Shown one piece after another: positions 1 to 8,570 of a DNA stretch of 59,167 nt. The notes beneath the pieces were generated by a model. It was not told the origin of the DNA. It saw nothing but the letters and a program-made list of their open reading frames with translations, and ran no database searches. The stretch spans positions 1 to 59,167 of the forward strand of contig CANMKE010000032.1 of assembly GCA_947498325.1 (NCBI GenBank). Reading direction: 5' to 3'. This DNA is from an uncultured Persicobacter sp. Its GTDB lineage: Bacteria; Bacteroidota; Bacteroidia; Cytophagales; Cyclobacteriaceae. Every line of letters starts with the position of its first letter. Within the stretch, counting starts at the first letter, position 1. The translations under genes were made by a program, and so were the position numbers.

Positions 1-3000
1 CCGTTACAGTCTGGGTTCATTGAAGTAACCAAAGCAACTTCTGGGTTTGGATGAATATTCACGGTCGCCATTTTCACTACTTCAGCACACAAACCTTGCG
101 CGGTGAAAGTGAATTCGATCGATGCGCCATTCTCCAATTCGTCATCTGTTGGATAATACTTGGTTACAAGGTTCTCATCATTTTTGAAAGTACCTGCACC
201 CGTTGTCGTCCATTTGATTGGCATGTCAGCTGTAACGTCTTCATCACCGATGATGTCAGCTTCCAAATCAATCGCCTGCGCGTCTGATGAACAAATGTTC
301 GCCATTGCATGCACTTCGATGATTGGCTTGATACATTTGATGCCCAAGTCAATCGTTGGATTGTACTCGCCTGGTGCCAATACGATGTCAGCCGTCATTC
401 CGCCTGTTGAAGCGTCAGCATCTGAGTCCAAAGCGTCGTCGCCACCTGCATTCGCTTCCGAAGCACCAAAACCTGCTGGCAATGATGACAAGTCGAATAA
501 TACAGAGTAGGTTACACCTGGCTCCAAGTTGTCGAAGTTATACTCACCGTTCTCGTCAGTTACTGTTTCAGCAATCACATCGTATGATCCGTCTTCGTTT
601 TTCACTTTCAACTTCACGATGATGTGTGCTACACCCTCTTCGCCTGGATCCTGAACGCCGTCGCCGTCTTCATCATTCCAAACAAAGTTACCCAATGAAG
701 CTGCAGGGCGGTTGATACCCAAATCCCAAGTCAAATCGTTTTCACCTGGTGCAAGGTTAGTCAGCATGGTCAATCCATTTGCATCCGCATCTGAATCCAC
801 TGCGTCGCCACCTGCATTTTGTGGTGAAGCTACATAATCCGCTGGCAAAGTACCCAAGTCAAATTTCACTTGGTAATCACCTGGCATCAAATCGATGAAC
901 TGGTAGAAACCATTCATGTCAGTAGTTGTGTTCGCTACTTCGTTGTCATTTTCATCCAACAAAATCACTTTCACACCTTCAACGCCTGTTTCTTCTGGAT
1001 CCTGAATACCGTCGCGGTCATTGTCAAACCATACAAAGTTACCAATGCTCGCTGGGATCAATTCAATACCCAAATCAAAGTCTGTATTGTTTTCACCCGG
1101 TGCCAAAACAACATCAGCTGTCATTCCGCCTGTTGAAGCATCTGCATCAGAGTCTGCTGCATCATCGCCACCTTGATTAGCCGCAGTTGGCTGATAATCT
1201 GCTGGGATGGTTGGCAAGTCGAACAATACTGAATAAGTAACGCCTGGCTCCAAGTTTTCGAATTTGTACTTACCGTTCTCGTCGGTTACAGTCTCCGCAA
1301 TTACATCATAAGTACCATCTTCTTTCTTGATTTTCAACTTCACTACTACGTGAGGCACACCACCTTCGCCTGGATCCTGAACGCCATCGCCGTCCTCATC
1401 GAACCATACGAAATCACCCAAAGATGCTGCAGGACGATTGATACCCAAATCCCAAGACAAGTCATTTTCATTGATTTCCAAAGAAGTCAGCATGGTGAAG
1501 CCATTGGCATCTGCATCTGAGTCCACTTCGTCGTTTCCACCTTGATTTTGTGGAGAAGCTACATAGTCTGCTGGCAAAGTACCCAAGTCGAATTTCACCT
1601 GATAATCGTTTGGCAACAACTGAGTAAACTCATAGAAACCGTCTGCGTCAGTAGTTGTTGACTGAAGCTCGTTACCATTCGCATCCAAAAGGATTACCTT
1701 AACGCCTTCAACACCTTCTTCGCCTGCATCCTGGATACCGTCACGGTTATCATCGAACCATACGAAGTTACCGATGCTTGCAAATTTAGGCTCAATGGTG
1801 ATTTTGAAAGTCTCTTTTGACTCACAACCTGCTGCTGAAACCGCAGTTACTTCGATATTCGCTTCGATCGCAGTATTACCTGGGTTCTGTGCAGTAAAGC
1901 TGATGTTTCCATTGCCGCTTGCTGCCAAACCGATCGCTGTATTGTCGTTAGTCCAAGAAATCGCATCGATATCTGTTCCTGAGAAATTAACCGTTACCTG
2001 ATCCTGTACACACTTCTCTACATCTGCGATGTTAGCGATTGCTGGCTTGTCATTTACAGTCAATTTGAATGAACCTGCTTCTGACACACAACCGTCGATC
2101 TCTGCCGTTACATAGAAAGTATATTCACCTGCGCTGTAATTGCTTGCTTCGAAAGTTGAACCTGTTTCGATTGGCGTAGTCAAAGTTGCATCATCATACC
2201 ACTTAGCACCCTGTGCCATTGTGGTGAATGTTGCTGTTTCGCCTTCGCAAATCACCTGATCTGCAACCTGAGGACCTGCTGGAGAAGGCTTCACAGTGAA
2301 TTTCACCTCTGCACGCTCACTCTCACAACCATTGCTGTTAATGGCGATGAAACGAGAACCTGAACCTACACCCAATACACCCAAGTTCACTTGGTTACCT
2401 GTTGCGATTTGTCCTGTTGAAGTTGCTGAAGCGTACCATACGATGTTGTTGCCCTGCGCATTCAAAATTACTGGCTCACCTTCACAAATCTCTACTGGCG
2501 CTGGTGCTACAGGAGCTGAAGGTTGTGCGATGTTTACCGTTAATTGTGCTGAAGAAGCGCCACATGGCTGTCCTTGCATAATTTCGTATGTGAACACCAA
2601 AGTGGTGCCATCTGCTTCATTTTCAAAGCTTCTTGCATAGGTGTCATCACCTACTTCCGAATTGTTCAATGTCCATTTACCGCCATTATCAGGGTTTCCG
2701 CCCAAAAGGTCGATTAAAGTAAATGAGGTTTCATCACCCACACAAAGGTCAAGCGTTGCGTTGTTTCCTGCATTTTTTCCTTGGTCAACATTTACAGTAA
2801 CATTTGCCGTTGCATCAGCACATCCGTTTCCGCCAGCAACAGTGTACTGGTAAGTAAAGCTTCCTGCTTCAGAAATGGTAATTTCACCATTTCCGTTAGG
2901 AGTAGGACCTCCGTTGGTTGCTGTCCAAACACCTGCATCAGCACCTGAATTGGTGTTATCCAAATCGAAAGTGATATTGCTTCCTTTATAACAAAGAGCT

Positions 3001-4562
3001 TCGTCTGTCGGGTTGCCTGCATTCGGCGCACCTGTTACTTTTACGGTTACTTTTGAATTGTCAGAACCACAAGGTGACTGACCGTTTACAGTATAAGTAA
3101 ACACATATTCGCCTTCTGCAACACCTGTCAAATCTACAGTATTACCGCTTGGTGTTGGGTTACCTGTCCAAGTTCCACCTGTGGTAATATCTGAACCATT
3201 TAACTGTGCAAACAAATCGAAATTACTTGGCAATGCTTCGATACAAACCGTTGCGTTACCATCCTGACCTGCATTTGGAGCTTCTTTCACTCCTACTGTA
3301 ACATTCACTACTACATCATTACCACAAGGATTGTTGATCGTATAAGTGAAGTTGTAATTTCCAGCCGCTTGGCTCGAGAAATCAACGCTACCACTACCAT
3401 TTGGCGTTGGCGTACCTGTCCAAGTTCCACCTTCAGTATATCCGCTTTGCAAAGTAGTGAACAAATCAAAGTTGCTGTCATTATTACAAGCCATTTGCAT
3501 CTGAGGATTAGCTGAAGCACCTACTGAACCAAATACTGTAACTTTGAAGCTACATGAACCTGAATAACATCTTACCTGGCTTCCACCTGCACCTGGCGTT
3601 CTATCTTCGTAATTGAAAACATAAAAAGTATAAACACCTGGAGAGGACATATCATAGCTACCCGCCAATGGCGAACCATTGGTGTTGTTTGCTAAATATA
3701 CTTCCTGATTTGCTCCGATAGAGTAAAAATCCGAAAGTGTAGGAGAAGCATTATCACTCAAACAAACCTCTTGTGGGCTTGGACATGAAGGAGCACCTAC
3801 TGCTGCAGGATCTTCCAATTCAATCGACAAACCTAATGGATCAATACAGTCCTTTGCATCCGTGATTTCAATATCATAATCACCTGCTGGCAATCCTGTG
3901 AAGTTACCTGAAGTATTCGATGCTACTTCATTGCCATTGCGCTTAATCGTATAAGTCAATTGACCTGTACCACCTGTAGCACCAATATTGATAGTACCAT
4001 CACTACCGCCTGGACAGGTAGGGTTGGTTCCATTAGGGAAGCCAGACAATGCCTCGAATGGATCAGGAATATCATACAAGAATTTATCCTGAGAAACGGT
4101 TCCTGTTGCGGTTTCTCTCAAGATAATCTGATACTCAACATCGCGCTGAACATCGTAGATGGCAAGCTTCCAGCTTCCGCCTCCGCCCATGATTCCACCT
4201 GATGGGTCCAAACAGATTAGCTCTTCATCATAATCTGCTGGGTCGATAAAAGTAAAAGTGGTCTGACCCATTTCACGCTTATAGATCTCAATGACATCTG
4301 GATCAATGAACAGCCAGTTGGATACCAGCCAGCCACCTTCGTAGCCATTGTCTGCCGTACTCTGCATCAATGGCAAGCTACATGGATCATTGGATATAAT
4401 TCTTTGGGCATCCTCTGGTACAGGACACTCAGGGATATATTTTCCGAAGAAAATAAGCTGTGCTTTGGATTCGGTACTTGCAAAAAGTGTGGCTACAAAA
4501 ACCAGACAGGTAACAACGAAAATCCTCAGCCAATTGTGGTTTTGGTTATAGTTATGTTTCAT
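1..4562 (-). CDS. Giant secreted multidomain surface protein with SdrD-type repeats (3' end outside window)
   Basis: The reading frame opens at an ATG at 4562 and stays open to base 1, about 1520 codons, so the C-terminus is missing. An N-terminal signal peptide is visible (hydrophobic stretch WLRIFVVTCLVFVATLFA, then a small-residue cleavage region). Next come several Ig/PKD-like units with repeated GGxWTGxPTPxG and FTYTVNG motifs (about 3600-2650), further Ig-like units rich in regularly placed Cys, and then four SdrD/Cna-B-type units carrying the NxDGxQDPGEEG motif. This architecture is typical of Bacteroidota gliding/adhesion surface proteins exported by T9SS, but the sorting domain would lie beyond the edge. 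The start follows the stop of the small secreted gene at 4575 by only 12 bases, suggesting one transcript. The adhesin role is inferred; the repeat classes are read directly. Confidence 0.85.
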   Translation of the reverse strand, partial: MKHNYNQNHNWLRIFVVTCLVFVATLFASTESKAQLIFFGKYIPECPVPEDAQRIISNDPCSLPLMQSTADNGYEGGWLVSNWLFIDPDVIEIYKREMGQTTFTFIDPADYDEELICLDPSGGIMGGGGSWKLAIYDVQRDVEYQIILRETATGTVSQDKFLYDIPDPFEALSGFPNGTNPTCPGGSDGTINIGATGGTGQLTYTIKRNGNEVASNTSGNFTGLPAGDYDIEITDAKDCIDPLGLSIELEDPAAVGAPSCPSPQEVCLSDNASPTLSDFYSIGANQEVYLANNTNGSPLAGSYDMSSPGVYTFYVFNYEDRTPGAGGSQVRCYSGSCSFKVTVFGSVGASANPQMQMACNNDSNFDLFTTLQSGYTEGGTWTGTPTPNGSGSVDFSSQAAGNYNFTYTINNPCGNDVVVNVTVGVKEAPNAGQDGNATVCIEALPSNFDLFAQLNGSDITTGGTWTGNPTPSGNTVDLTGVAEGEYVFTYTVNGQSPCGSDNSKVTVKVTGAPNAGNPTDEALCYKGSNITFDLDNTNSGADAGVWTATNGGPTPNGNGEITISEAGSFTYQYTVAGGNGCADATANVTVNVDQGKNAGNNATLDLCVGDETSFTLIDLLGGNPDNGGKWTLNNSEVGDDTYARSFENEADGTTLVFTYEIMQGQPCGASSAQLTVNIAQPSAPVAPAPVEICEGEPVILNAQGNNIVWYASATSTGQIATGNQVNLGVLGVGSGSRFIAINSNGCESERAEVKFTVKPSPAGPQVADQVICEGETATFTTMAQGAKWYDDATLTTPIETGSTFEASNYSAGEYTFYVTAEIDGCVSEAGSFKLTVNDKPAIANIADVEKCVQDQVTVNFSGTDIDAISWTNDNTAIGLAASGNGNISFTAQNPGNTAIEANIEVTAVSAAGCESKETFKITIEPKFASIGNFVWFDDNRDGIQDAGEEGVEGVKVILLDANGNELQSTTTDADGFYEFTQLLPNDYQVKFDLGTLPADYVASPQNQGGNDEVDSDADANGFTMLTSLEINENDLSWDLGINRPAASLGDFVWFDEDGDGVQDPGEGGVPHVVVKLKIKKEDGTYDVIAETVTDENGKYKFENLEPGVTYSVLFDLPTIPADYQPTAANQGGDDAADSDADASTGGMTADVVLAPGENNTDFDLGIELIPASIGNFVWFDNDRDGIQDPEETGVEGVKVILLDENDNEVANTTTDMNGFYQFIDLMPGDYQVKFDLGTLPADYVASPQNAGGDAVDSDADANGLTMLTNLAPGENDLTWDLGINRPAASLGNFVWNDEDGDGVQDPGEEGVAHIIVKLKVKNEDGSYDVIAETVTDENGEYNFDNLEPGVTYSVLFDLSSLPAGFGASEANAGGDDALDSDADASTGGMTADIVLAPGEYNPTIDLGIKCIKPIIEVHAMANICSSDAQAIDLEADIIGDEDVTADMPIKWTTTGAGTFKNDENLVTKYYPTDDELENGASIEFTFTAQGLCAEVVKMATVNIHPNPEVALVTSMNPDCN
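345..1790 (-). repeat. Four SdrD_B-like repeats in an A-B-A-B arrangement
   Basis: Within the giant protein, four consecutive ~120-residue units alternate between type A (DNRDGIQD..GVEGVKVILLD) and type B (GDGVQDPGE.GV.H..VKLK). Corresponding landmarks of the two A units (1761 and 1032) lie 729 bp apart and those of the two B units (1407 and 681) lie 726 bp apart. An A-B pair of about 243 residues was therefore duplicated in tandem. SdrD_B domains are calcium-binding, rod-forming Ig-like folds; the DxDGxxD-like loops seen here fit that. Confidence 0.8.
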
Positions 4563-4574
4563 CAATGGTTGGGA

Positions 4575-4937
4575 TTAGAACTTGATAAATCTTTTCTCAT
4601 ATTTGACCTCATGCCCTAAAGAAGTAGGGTCATTACTAAGGTCTCCGTCGAAGGCGATTAAGGCGTACTGAACACCCGTTTGCATACCATTGAATTCTTT
4701 TCCAACAGTGGCCTGTCCTTTCTCAAGCAGTTGATACTGCTCTCCGACTACCTTATAAAAAGCGACTTGCGCATTGGCTCCGAAGCCTGAAACTTCTGTT
4801 ATCAATACCTTCTCGGTGCCGTCAGCCTCCGCACTGACCTGGACATTAAGTACCTTTCCGTCTGCAAAAGCAGAGGCAGTACCAAAAGTCATCATCATTG
4901 CCAAAAGGCAAAAAGTTATGTGTTTTAAAAACTTCAT
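4575..4937 (-). CDS. Small secreted protein upstream of the giant surface protein
   Basis: A 120-residue protein with a clear signal peptide (MKFLKHITFCLLAMMMTFG, then ASAFA cleavage site). The mature ~95-residue part is beta-rich with no Cys and no recognisable catalytic motif. I do not recognise the family; it could be a small Ig-like or fibronectin-like secreted domain. It ends 12 bases before the ATG of the giant surface protein and lies on the same strand, so the two are probably co-transcribed and may work together at the cell surface (inference). Confidence 0.75.
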   Translation of the reverse strand: MKFLKHITFCLLAMMMTFGTASAFADGKVLNVQVSAEADGTEKVLITEVSGFGANAQVAFYKVVGEQYQLLEKGQATVGKEFNGMQTGVQYALIAFDGDLSNDPTSLGHEVKYEKRFIKF

Positions 4938-5799
4938 TATTGAATTGATTTTATAAATGATTTTTAATGCGATGGATTAAAGTTTCATCTATGAGGAATT
5001 GTAAACTTGGATCATGGTTAAAATTTCAGGTTATAGATAACCCCACCGTGGGGTCACTTAAGTTCACAAACCCTGAAAATTATTACATAGTTCCAAGATC
5101 ATATTGTATTCATTCCCAACAATATAATTGACGGATGAAAGGTAAATGACTATGATGATTGCACTTCAACCTCACCATTTTGAAGGCTAAAAAGTAGATT
5201 TAATTATATTAATATGATTTTTCATTGCACTTAATGAGTAGTAACCGAAAGCTGATACTGAATAATCATATTAACAGGTGAATTCGTCATTTGGTAGGCA
5301 GGACGAAAAGGTGCAAATTTGCTGATTTTATCACCTGCAAGGCTGCGCCCCCACCGATAATGGGCAGTTAGTGCCTAATGGTGTGCTGATCGGCAAAGCA
5401 GAAGCAATTGATGATGGGAGGGAGATCGAGCTTTAATCTCTTGAGAAAGAAGGTCATTCTATCACAAGTTGGATGATTTACACGCGCTAAAATTAACGAA
5501 GAGTTTAATCCCCTCTGGAGTAAATGAAAAAAATCGCAAAAGACATGGAATTACTTCTATAGAAGAAGGTTGCCATTGCACATTTGAAAAAAACTGAAAA
5601 TGTGAAGTCTGCTGCTCAAAATAATAAAAATCCGACTTTAGCTACCCTATTCATTTTTCAATGAAGTAGCAATGATTTCAGGGCATTATTAATTTTTCAT
5701 GTTCTTAGTTAAATTTTTCACTAAGATTTTGCTTACTATTATTATGTAAAGTATATTTTACTTTTTGTAACCTATTCTTTACTTATAACCCTTACCATT
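4938..5799. other. Intergenic region, AT-rich, with possible decayed coding remnants
   Basis: No convincing intact gene in these 862 bases. A short palindrome, ACCCC-ACC-GGGGT-like, lies at about 5040-5054. A minus-strand frame of roughly 45 codons, from an in-frame stop near 5373 to a stop at 5231, encodes KFAPFRPAYQ and PVNMIIQYQL. This weakly resembles the C-terminal domain of TonB-like energy transducers, but it has no start and is broken upstream, so at best it is a fossil. The last ~100 bases before 5800 are very AT-rich and presumably hold the promoter of the downstream pair. Confidence 0.4.
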
Positions 5800-6198
5800 A
5801 TGCAAAAGGAACTTAATCTACTGCCTAATCAATTCGTTAAAATATCAATTGGATTGATAATTATAGGATTAGCAATCCTAACTTTACTTCTATTCTTTTC
5901 AGGTGATTTATGGTTAGGTCGTCATACCTGGGTTATTTTATCTAAAAGTATTATTGTTACTGCAATGCTATTAATAGCGATATCTAAAAGTAAGGTGGAA
6001 GATGAACGTACTTTGAGAATTAGACTTCATGCCTTTACTGCTACGTTTTTATGGGGCACATCGATGGTGGTTTTAGATGCAATCACCTTGGTTATATCAG
6101 GGGAAGGTTTCCTTGCATCAACCAATGCATTGGATCATTCCTTTAGTTTGTTTTTCTTTTATTTTATATACTTGAATTTTCTTAAACTTTCAAAATAG
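5800..6198 (+). CDS. Small integral membrane protein paired with an XRE regulator
   Basis: A 132-residue protein with four hydrophobic segments (about residues 13-33, 41-60, 74-98 and 109-128) and a charged KSKVEDERTLRIRLHA stretch in the second loop. Similar small four-helix proteins are commonly encoded next to tiny XRE/YozG-type regulators in Firmicutes and Bacteroidota (for example DUF2178-type pairs). The stop codon overlaps the GTG start of the regulator by one base (TAGTG), so translation is coupled. Function unknown; it may sense a membrane signal or be the target controlled by its partner. No Shine-Dalgarno sequence is visible, which is normal for Bacteroidota. Confidence 0.7.
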   Translation: MQKELNLLPNQFVKISIGLIIIGLAILTLLLFFSGDLWLGRHTWVILSKSIIVTAMLLIAISKSKVEDERTLRIRLHAFTATFLWGTSMVVLDAITLVISGEGFLASTNALDHSFSLFFFYFIYLNFLKLSK

Positions 6199-6398
6199 TG
6201 AGGAATTCAATTAAAATTCAAAGAGCCATTAAGAATCTCACTCAGGAGGATTTGGCAAAAAAAATAGGAGTATCAAGACAAACTATTAATGCAATAGAAA
6301 AACAGCGATACACTCCTTCAACTGTTTTAGCCCTAAAGATTTCCAAGGTTTTCGGGTTGAGCGTGAATGAAATTTTTGAGTTGGAGGATGAAGATTAG
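6198..6398 (+). CDS. Small XRE/Cro-CI family transcriptional regulator (YozG-like)
   Basis: A 66-residue protein that is almost entirely one helix-turn-helix: TQEDLAKKIGVSRQTINAIE is a textbook HTH_3 core, followed by YTPSTVLALKISKVFGLSVN and an acidic tail. Proteins of this size and type act as cytoplasmic DNA-binding dimers. The start is a GTG overlapping the stop of the membrane gene; no better in-frame start is present because the alignment to the HTH needs the residues right after it. It probably autoregulates the pair. A strong terminator follows at 6562-6590. Confidence 0.85.
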   Translation: MRNSIKIQRAIKNLTQEDLAKKIGVSRQTINAIEKQRYTPSTVLALKISKVFGLSVNEIFELEDED

Positions 6399-6561
6399 TA
6401 TTGGAGCGGTAAATATAGAAGAATACAGCAGCTCACCCATTGCGTATTTTTGAAAAACCACTTAGAGGAAGTTACCCTACAAAGGTGGATTCTAACAGAT
6501 CAAATCATAAAAAATAATTGTACTTAGTGCGTAAGCGCAATTTATTGATGGGATAACCAAG

Positions 6562-6590
6562 GGGAACATTTTATGATGTTCCCTTTTTTT
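6562..6590 (+). terminator. Rho-independent terminator after the membrane protein/XRE pair
   Basis: Perfect 8-bp stem GGGAACAT / ATGTTCCC around a 6-base loop, followed by seven T on the plus strand. It sits 164 bases after the XRE stop. The T-run exists only on the plus strand, so it serves the plus-strand pair and not the convergent 7TM gene. Confidence 0.8.
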
Positions 6591-6688
6591 ACCTCAAATT
6601 CTGCAATAAATAACAGGTCTCCAATTGAGCTCATGCATCAATCCAATAATCCTAATTTGAATAGAACGGTAAGTTTATAGACTCCCAC

Positions 6689-8551
6689 TTATTCATTGTT
6701 GTCCACTGCTTCGTTTTCATTGACGAGCAATAGATCATCCCAGCCATCAATTTGGTTGCCATCCAGGGCTTCCATCTGCTTGATGATTTTTTTGGAAAAA
6801 CGCCAGCAGGTATTTTTCGGTAAGTCCACCCAAGAAGACAGCTGAATCGACGTTACTTTTCCTTTGTGGGAATAGACCAAAAACACCAGATAAAATGCCT
6901 TGATAATGGAAATATGCAGGCGGTGGAAAATGGTTCCGAAAGTTGGCGACTCATCGTATCCGCATTTGGAACAACGATGGGAAAATGGCTGTTTGCCTTC
7001 GGCATGCTGTGTCGATCCACATTTCCGACAACGGTAGCTCCCTTCGCTCCATTTCAGGTCGGCCAGATATTGAAAGCACGATAAATCCGTTGGGAACATC
7101 GTTCTGAATTCCTCAAAAGACAGCTTTTTGTTCATCACCCGTGCTTTTTTCATATTGGAAAGGTCGCCCACCAGGTTCTGATTCTGCCGATTGAGAATCT
7201 CATTCATTTTCTTGATCTTTTCTGCCTGTTGCGAAAGCTCCTCATACGCTCTGCCCAGTTCTTCTTTTTGCCCCTCGACAATATTCTTCTGCTCCTCAAC
7301 TTCGGCGGTGCGTTCAATGACTTTCTGCGAAATGATCTCTTCCCGATCCTTTAGCGAAGAAATGGTTTCTTTCTGTGCATGCTCCTTCTCTTTTTTCAGG
7401 TCTTTGAAATTTTGCACCAACGCCATGGAGTAAAACAATGCCTGCAACACCAAGCCCACATTGAAGAAATACACCACACGAAAATCATCCTGACTGAAGA
7501 TACCCATTTTTGGGAGCAGCCCCAGGTAGGTAATCGTAAAACCGATCAGGAATAATACCGACCCTTTCTTATAAATAGACGTTCGGCGTATCGCCAAAAT
7601 ATACAATAGCGTTGTCGGCAACATATATAGGTAGGGCGCAATAGAGGTTACTTTGGCGACAATACTGAAATTGAACCAGCATAACAAAAACAGCCCGTAA
7701 GCCACCGCAATGCCGTACTTATAAATCTTTTTTCTGATGTTGAGGTAGGTTACAATATAGACCATCAGCGTTGCGAGGTAAATCGGCATGGAGAAATGGT
7801 CGAGGAACTGATTTACCCACGGATGCTCAGGCCATAAATACTGAAAGCCGAGGCTGTCTTCATACAACGTCAGGGTGATACTGCCCAGAATGTAGATCAT
7901 CATGACCAGGTGCAGTCGGTCTTTTACAGAAAGGTAAAAGAAGAAATTGAAGATCAGCATCAACATCATCAGGCCATAGAACAGGCCGAGGAAAAAATAT
8001 TCGTTGGTGCTGTAGGCAATCTGAAATTCGGTATTTCTCAGTTTGAAGATCAAAGGAGAATATTTGGAAGAAGATACCTCCGCAATAAAATACAGCCCTT
8101 TTTTATTCAGGTTGCCACGCACCATTTCAGGCGTAACAGAATAGATGAAATTTTTGTGATAGGAAGGTTTCCGTTCAAAAGGATACCAATAGCCCGACAC
8201 TCCTTGATCGTACAATTGTCCGTCACGATAAAAATAAGCATGAAGATGATCGATATGCGAATCAATGGCTTCGAGGGTTTGCGGCGCACGATAGAGCTGA
8301 TCGTTGGGCAGGCGAAAAATCACCCAGTAACTTCCATGCCCTGCGGCAGCGAAGGCGGGTTCTTCCTGAAATTTTTTAAACTTCCCCTGATGCAATAATT
8401 CCAGGGCACGATCCACCCCAATTTTTGATTCTGCATCAAAATAATATTGCATATCTGCCGAAGGCACCACATGGTTGCCGTCCGTATCTACCGCGGCAGT
8501 TACCGAAAAAACCGTCAGTAAAAGATTAAAAAAAATGAATAAAAAACGCAT
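6689..8551 (-). CDS. 7TM-DISM membrane sensor fused to an IS1595-type transposase zinc-ribbon DNA-binding domain
   Basis: 620 residues. Signal peptide 1-20. An extracytoplasmic 7TMR-DISMED2-like beta domain lies at about 30-170 (SYWVIFRLPN and GLYFIAEVSS are typical). Seven transmembrane helices follow at about 183-382. A coiled coil runs from about 385 to 465. The C-terminal ~140 residues match the front half of IS1595-family transposases: FEEFRTMFPTDLSCFQYLADLKW, Zn ligands C508/C511 and C527/C530, PTFGTIFH, then a helical region. The DDE catalytic domain is absent. DISM receptors normally end in kinase, cyclase or HTH outputs, so a domesticated zinc ribbon may act as a membrane-tethered DNA-binding output (inference). 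The gene starts 19 bases after the GH16 stop and is probably the last gene of PUL 1. Confidence 0.85.
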   Translation of the reverse strand: MRFLFIFFNLLLTVFSVTAAVDTDGNHVVPSADMQYYFDAESKIGVDRALELLHQGKFKKFQEEPAFAAAGHGSYWVIFRLPNDQLYRAPQTLEAIDSHIDHLHAYFYRDGQLYDQGVSGYWYPFERKPSYHKNFIYSVTPEMVRGNLNKKGLYFIAEVSSSKYSPLIFKLRNTEFQIAYSTNEYFFLGLFYGLMMLMLIFNFFFYLSVKDRLHLVMMIYILGSITLTLYEDSLGFQYLWPEHPWVNQFLDHFSMPIYLATLMVYIVTYLNIRKKIYKYGIAVAYGLFLLCWFNFSIVAKVTSIAPYLYMLPTTLLYILAIRRTSIYKKGSVLFLIGFTITYLGLLPKMGIFSQDDFRVVYFFNVGLVLQALFYSMALVQNFKDLKKEKEHAQKETISSLKDREEIISQKVIERTAEVEEQKNIVEGQKEELGRAYEELSQQAEKIKKMNEILNRQNQNLVGDLSNMKKARVMNKKLSFEEFRTMFPTDLSCFQYLADLKWSEGSYRCRKCGSTQHAEGKQPFSHRCSKCGYDESPTFGTIFHRLHISIIKAFYLVFLVYSHKGKVTSIQLSSWVDLPKNTCWRFSKKIIKQMEALDGNQIDGWDDLLLVNENEAVDNNE

Positions 8552-8570
8552 ATCCCTCAGTACATTTTGC

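Noticed and set aside
5231-5373. Possible TonB C-terminal-domain gene
   Set aside because: Only ~45 codons, an in-frame stop upstream, no start and only weak resemblance; kept as a possible fossil in the intergenic note.
6562-6590. Bidirectional terminator also serving the 7TM/zinc-ribbon gene
   Set aside because: On the minus strand the stem is followed by mixed sequence, not a T-run.
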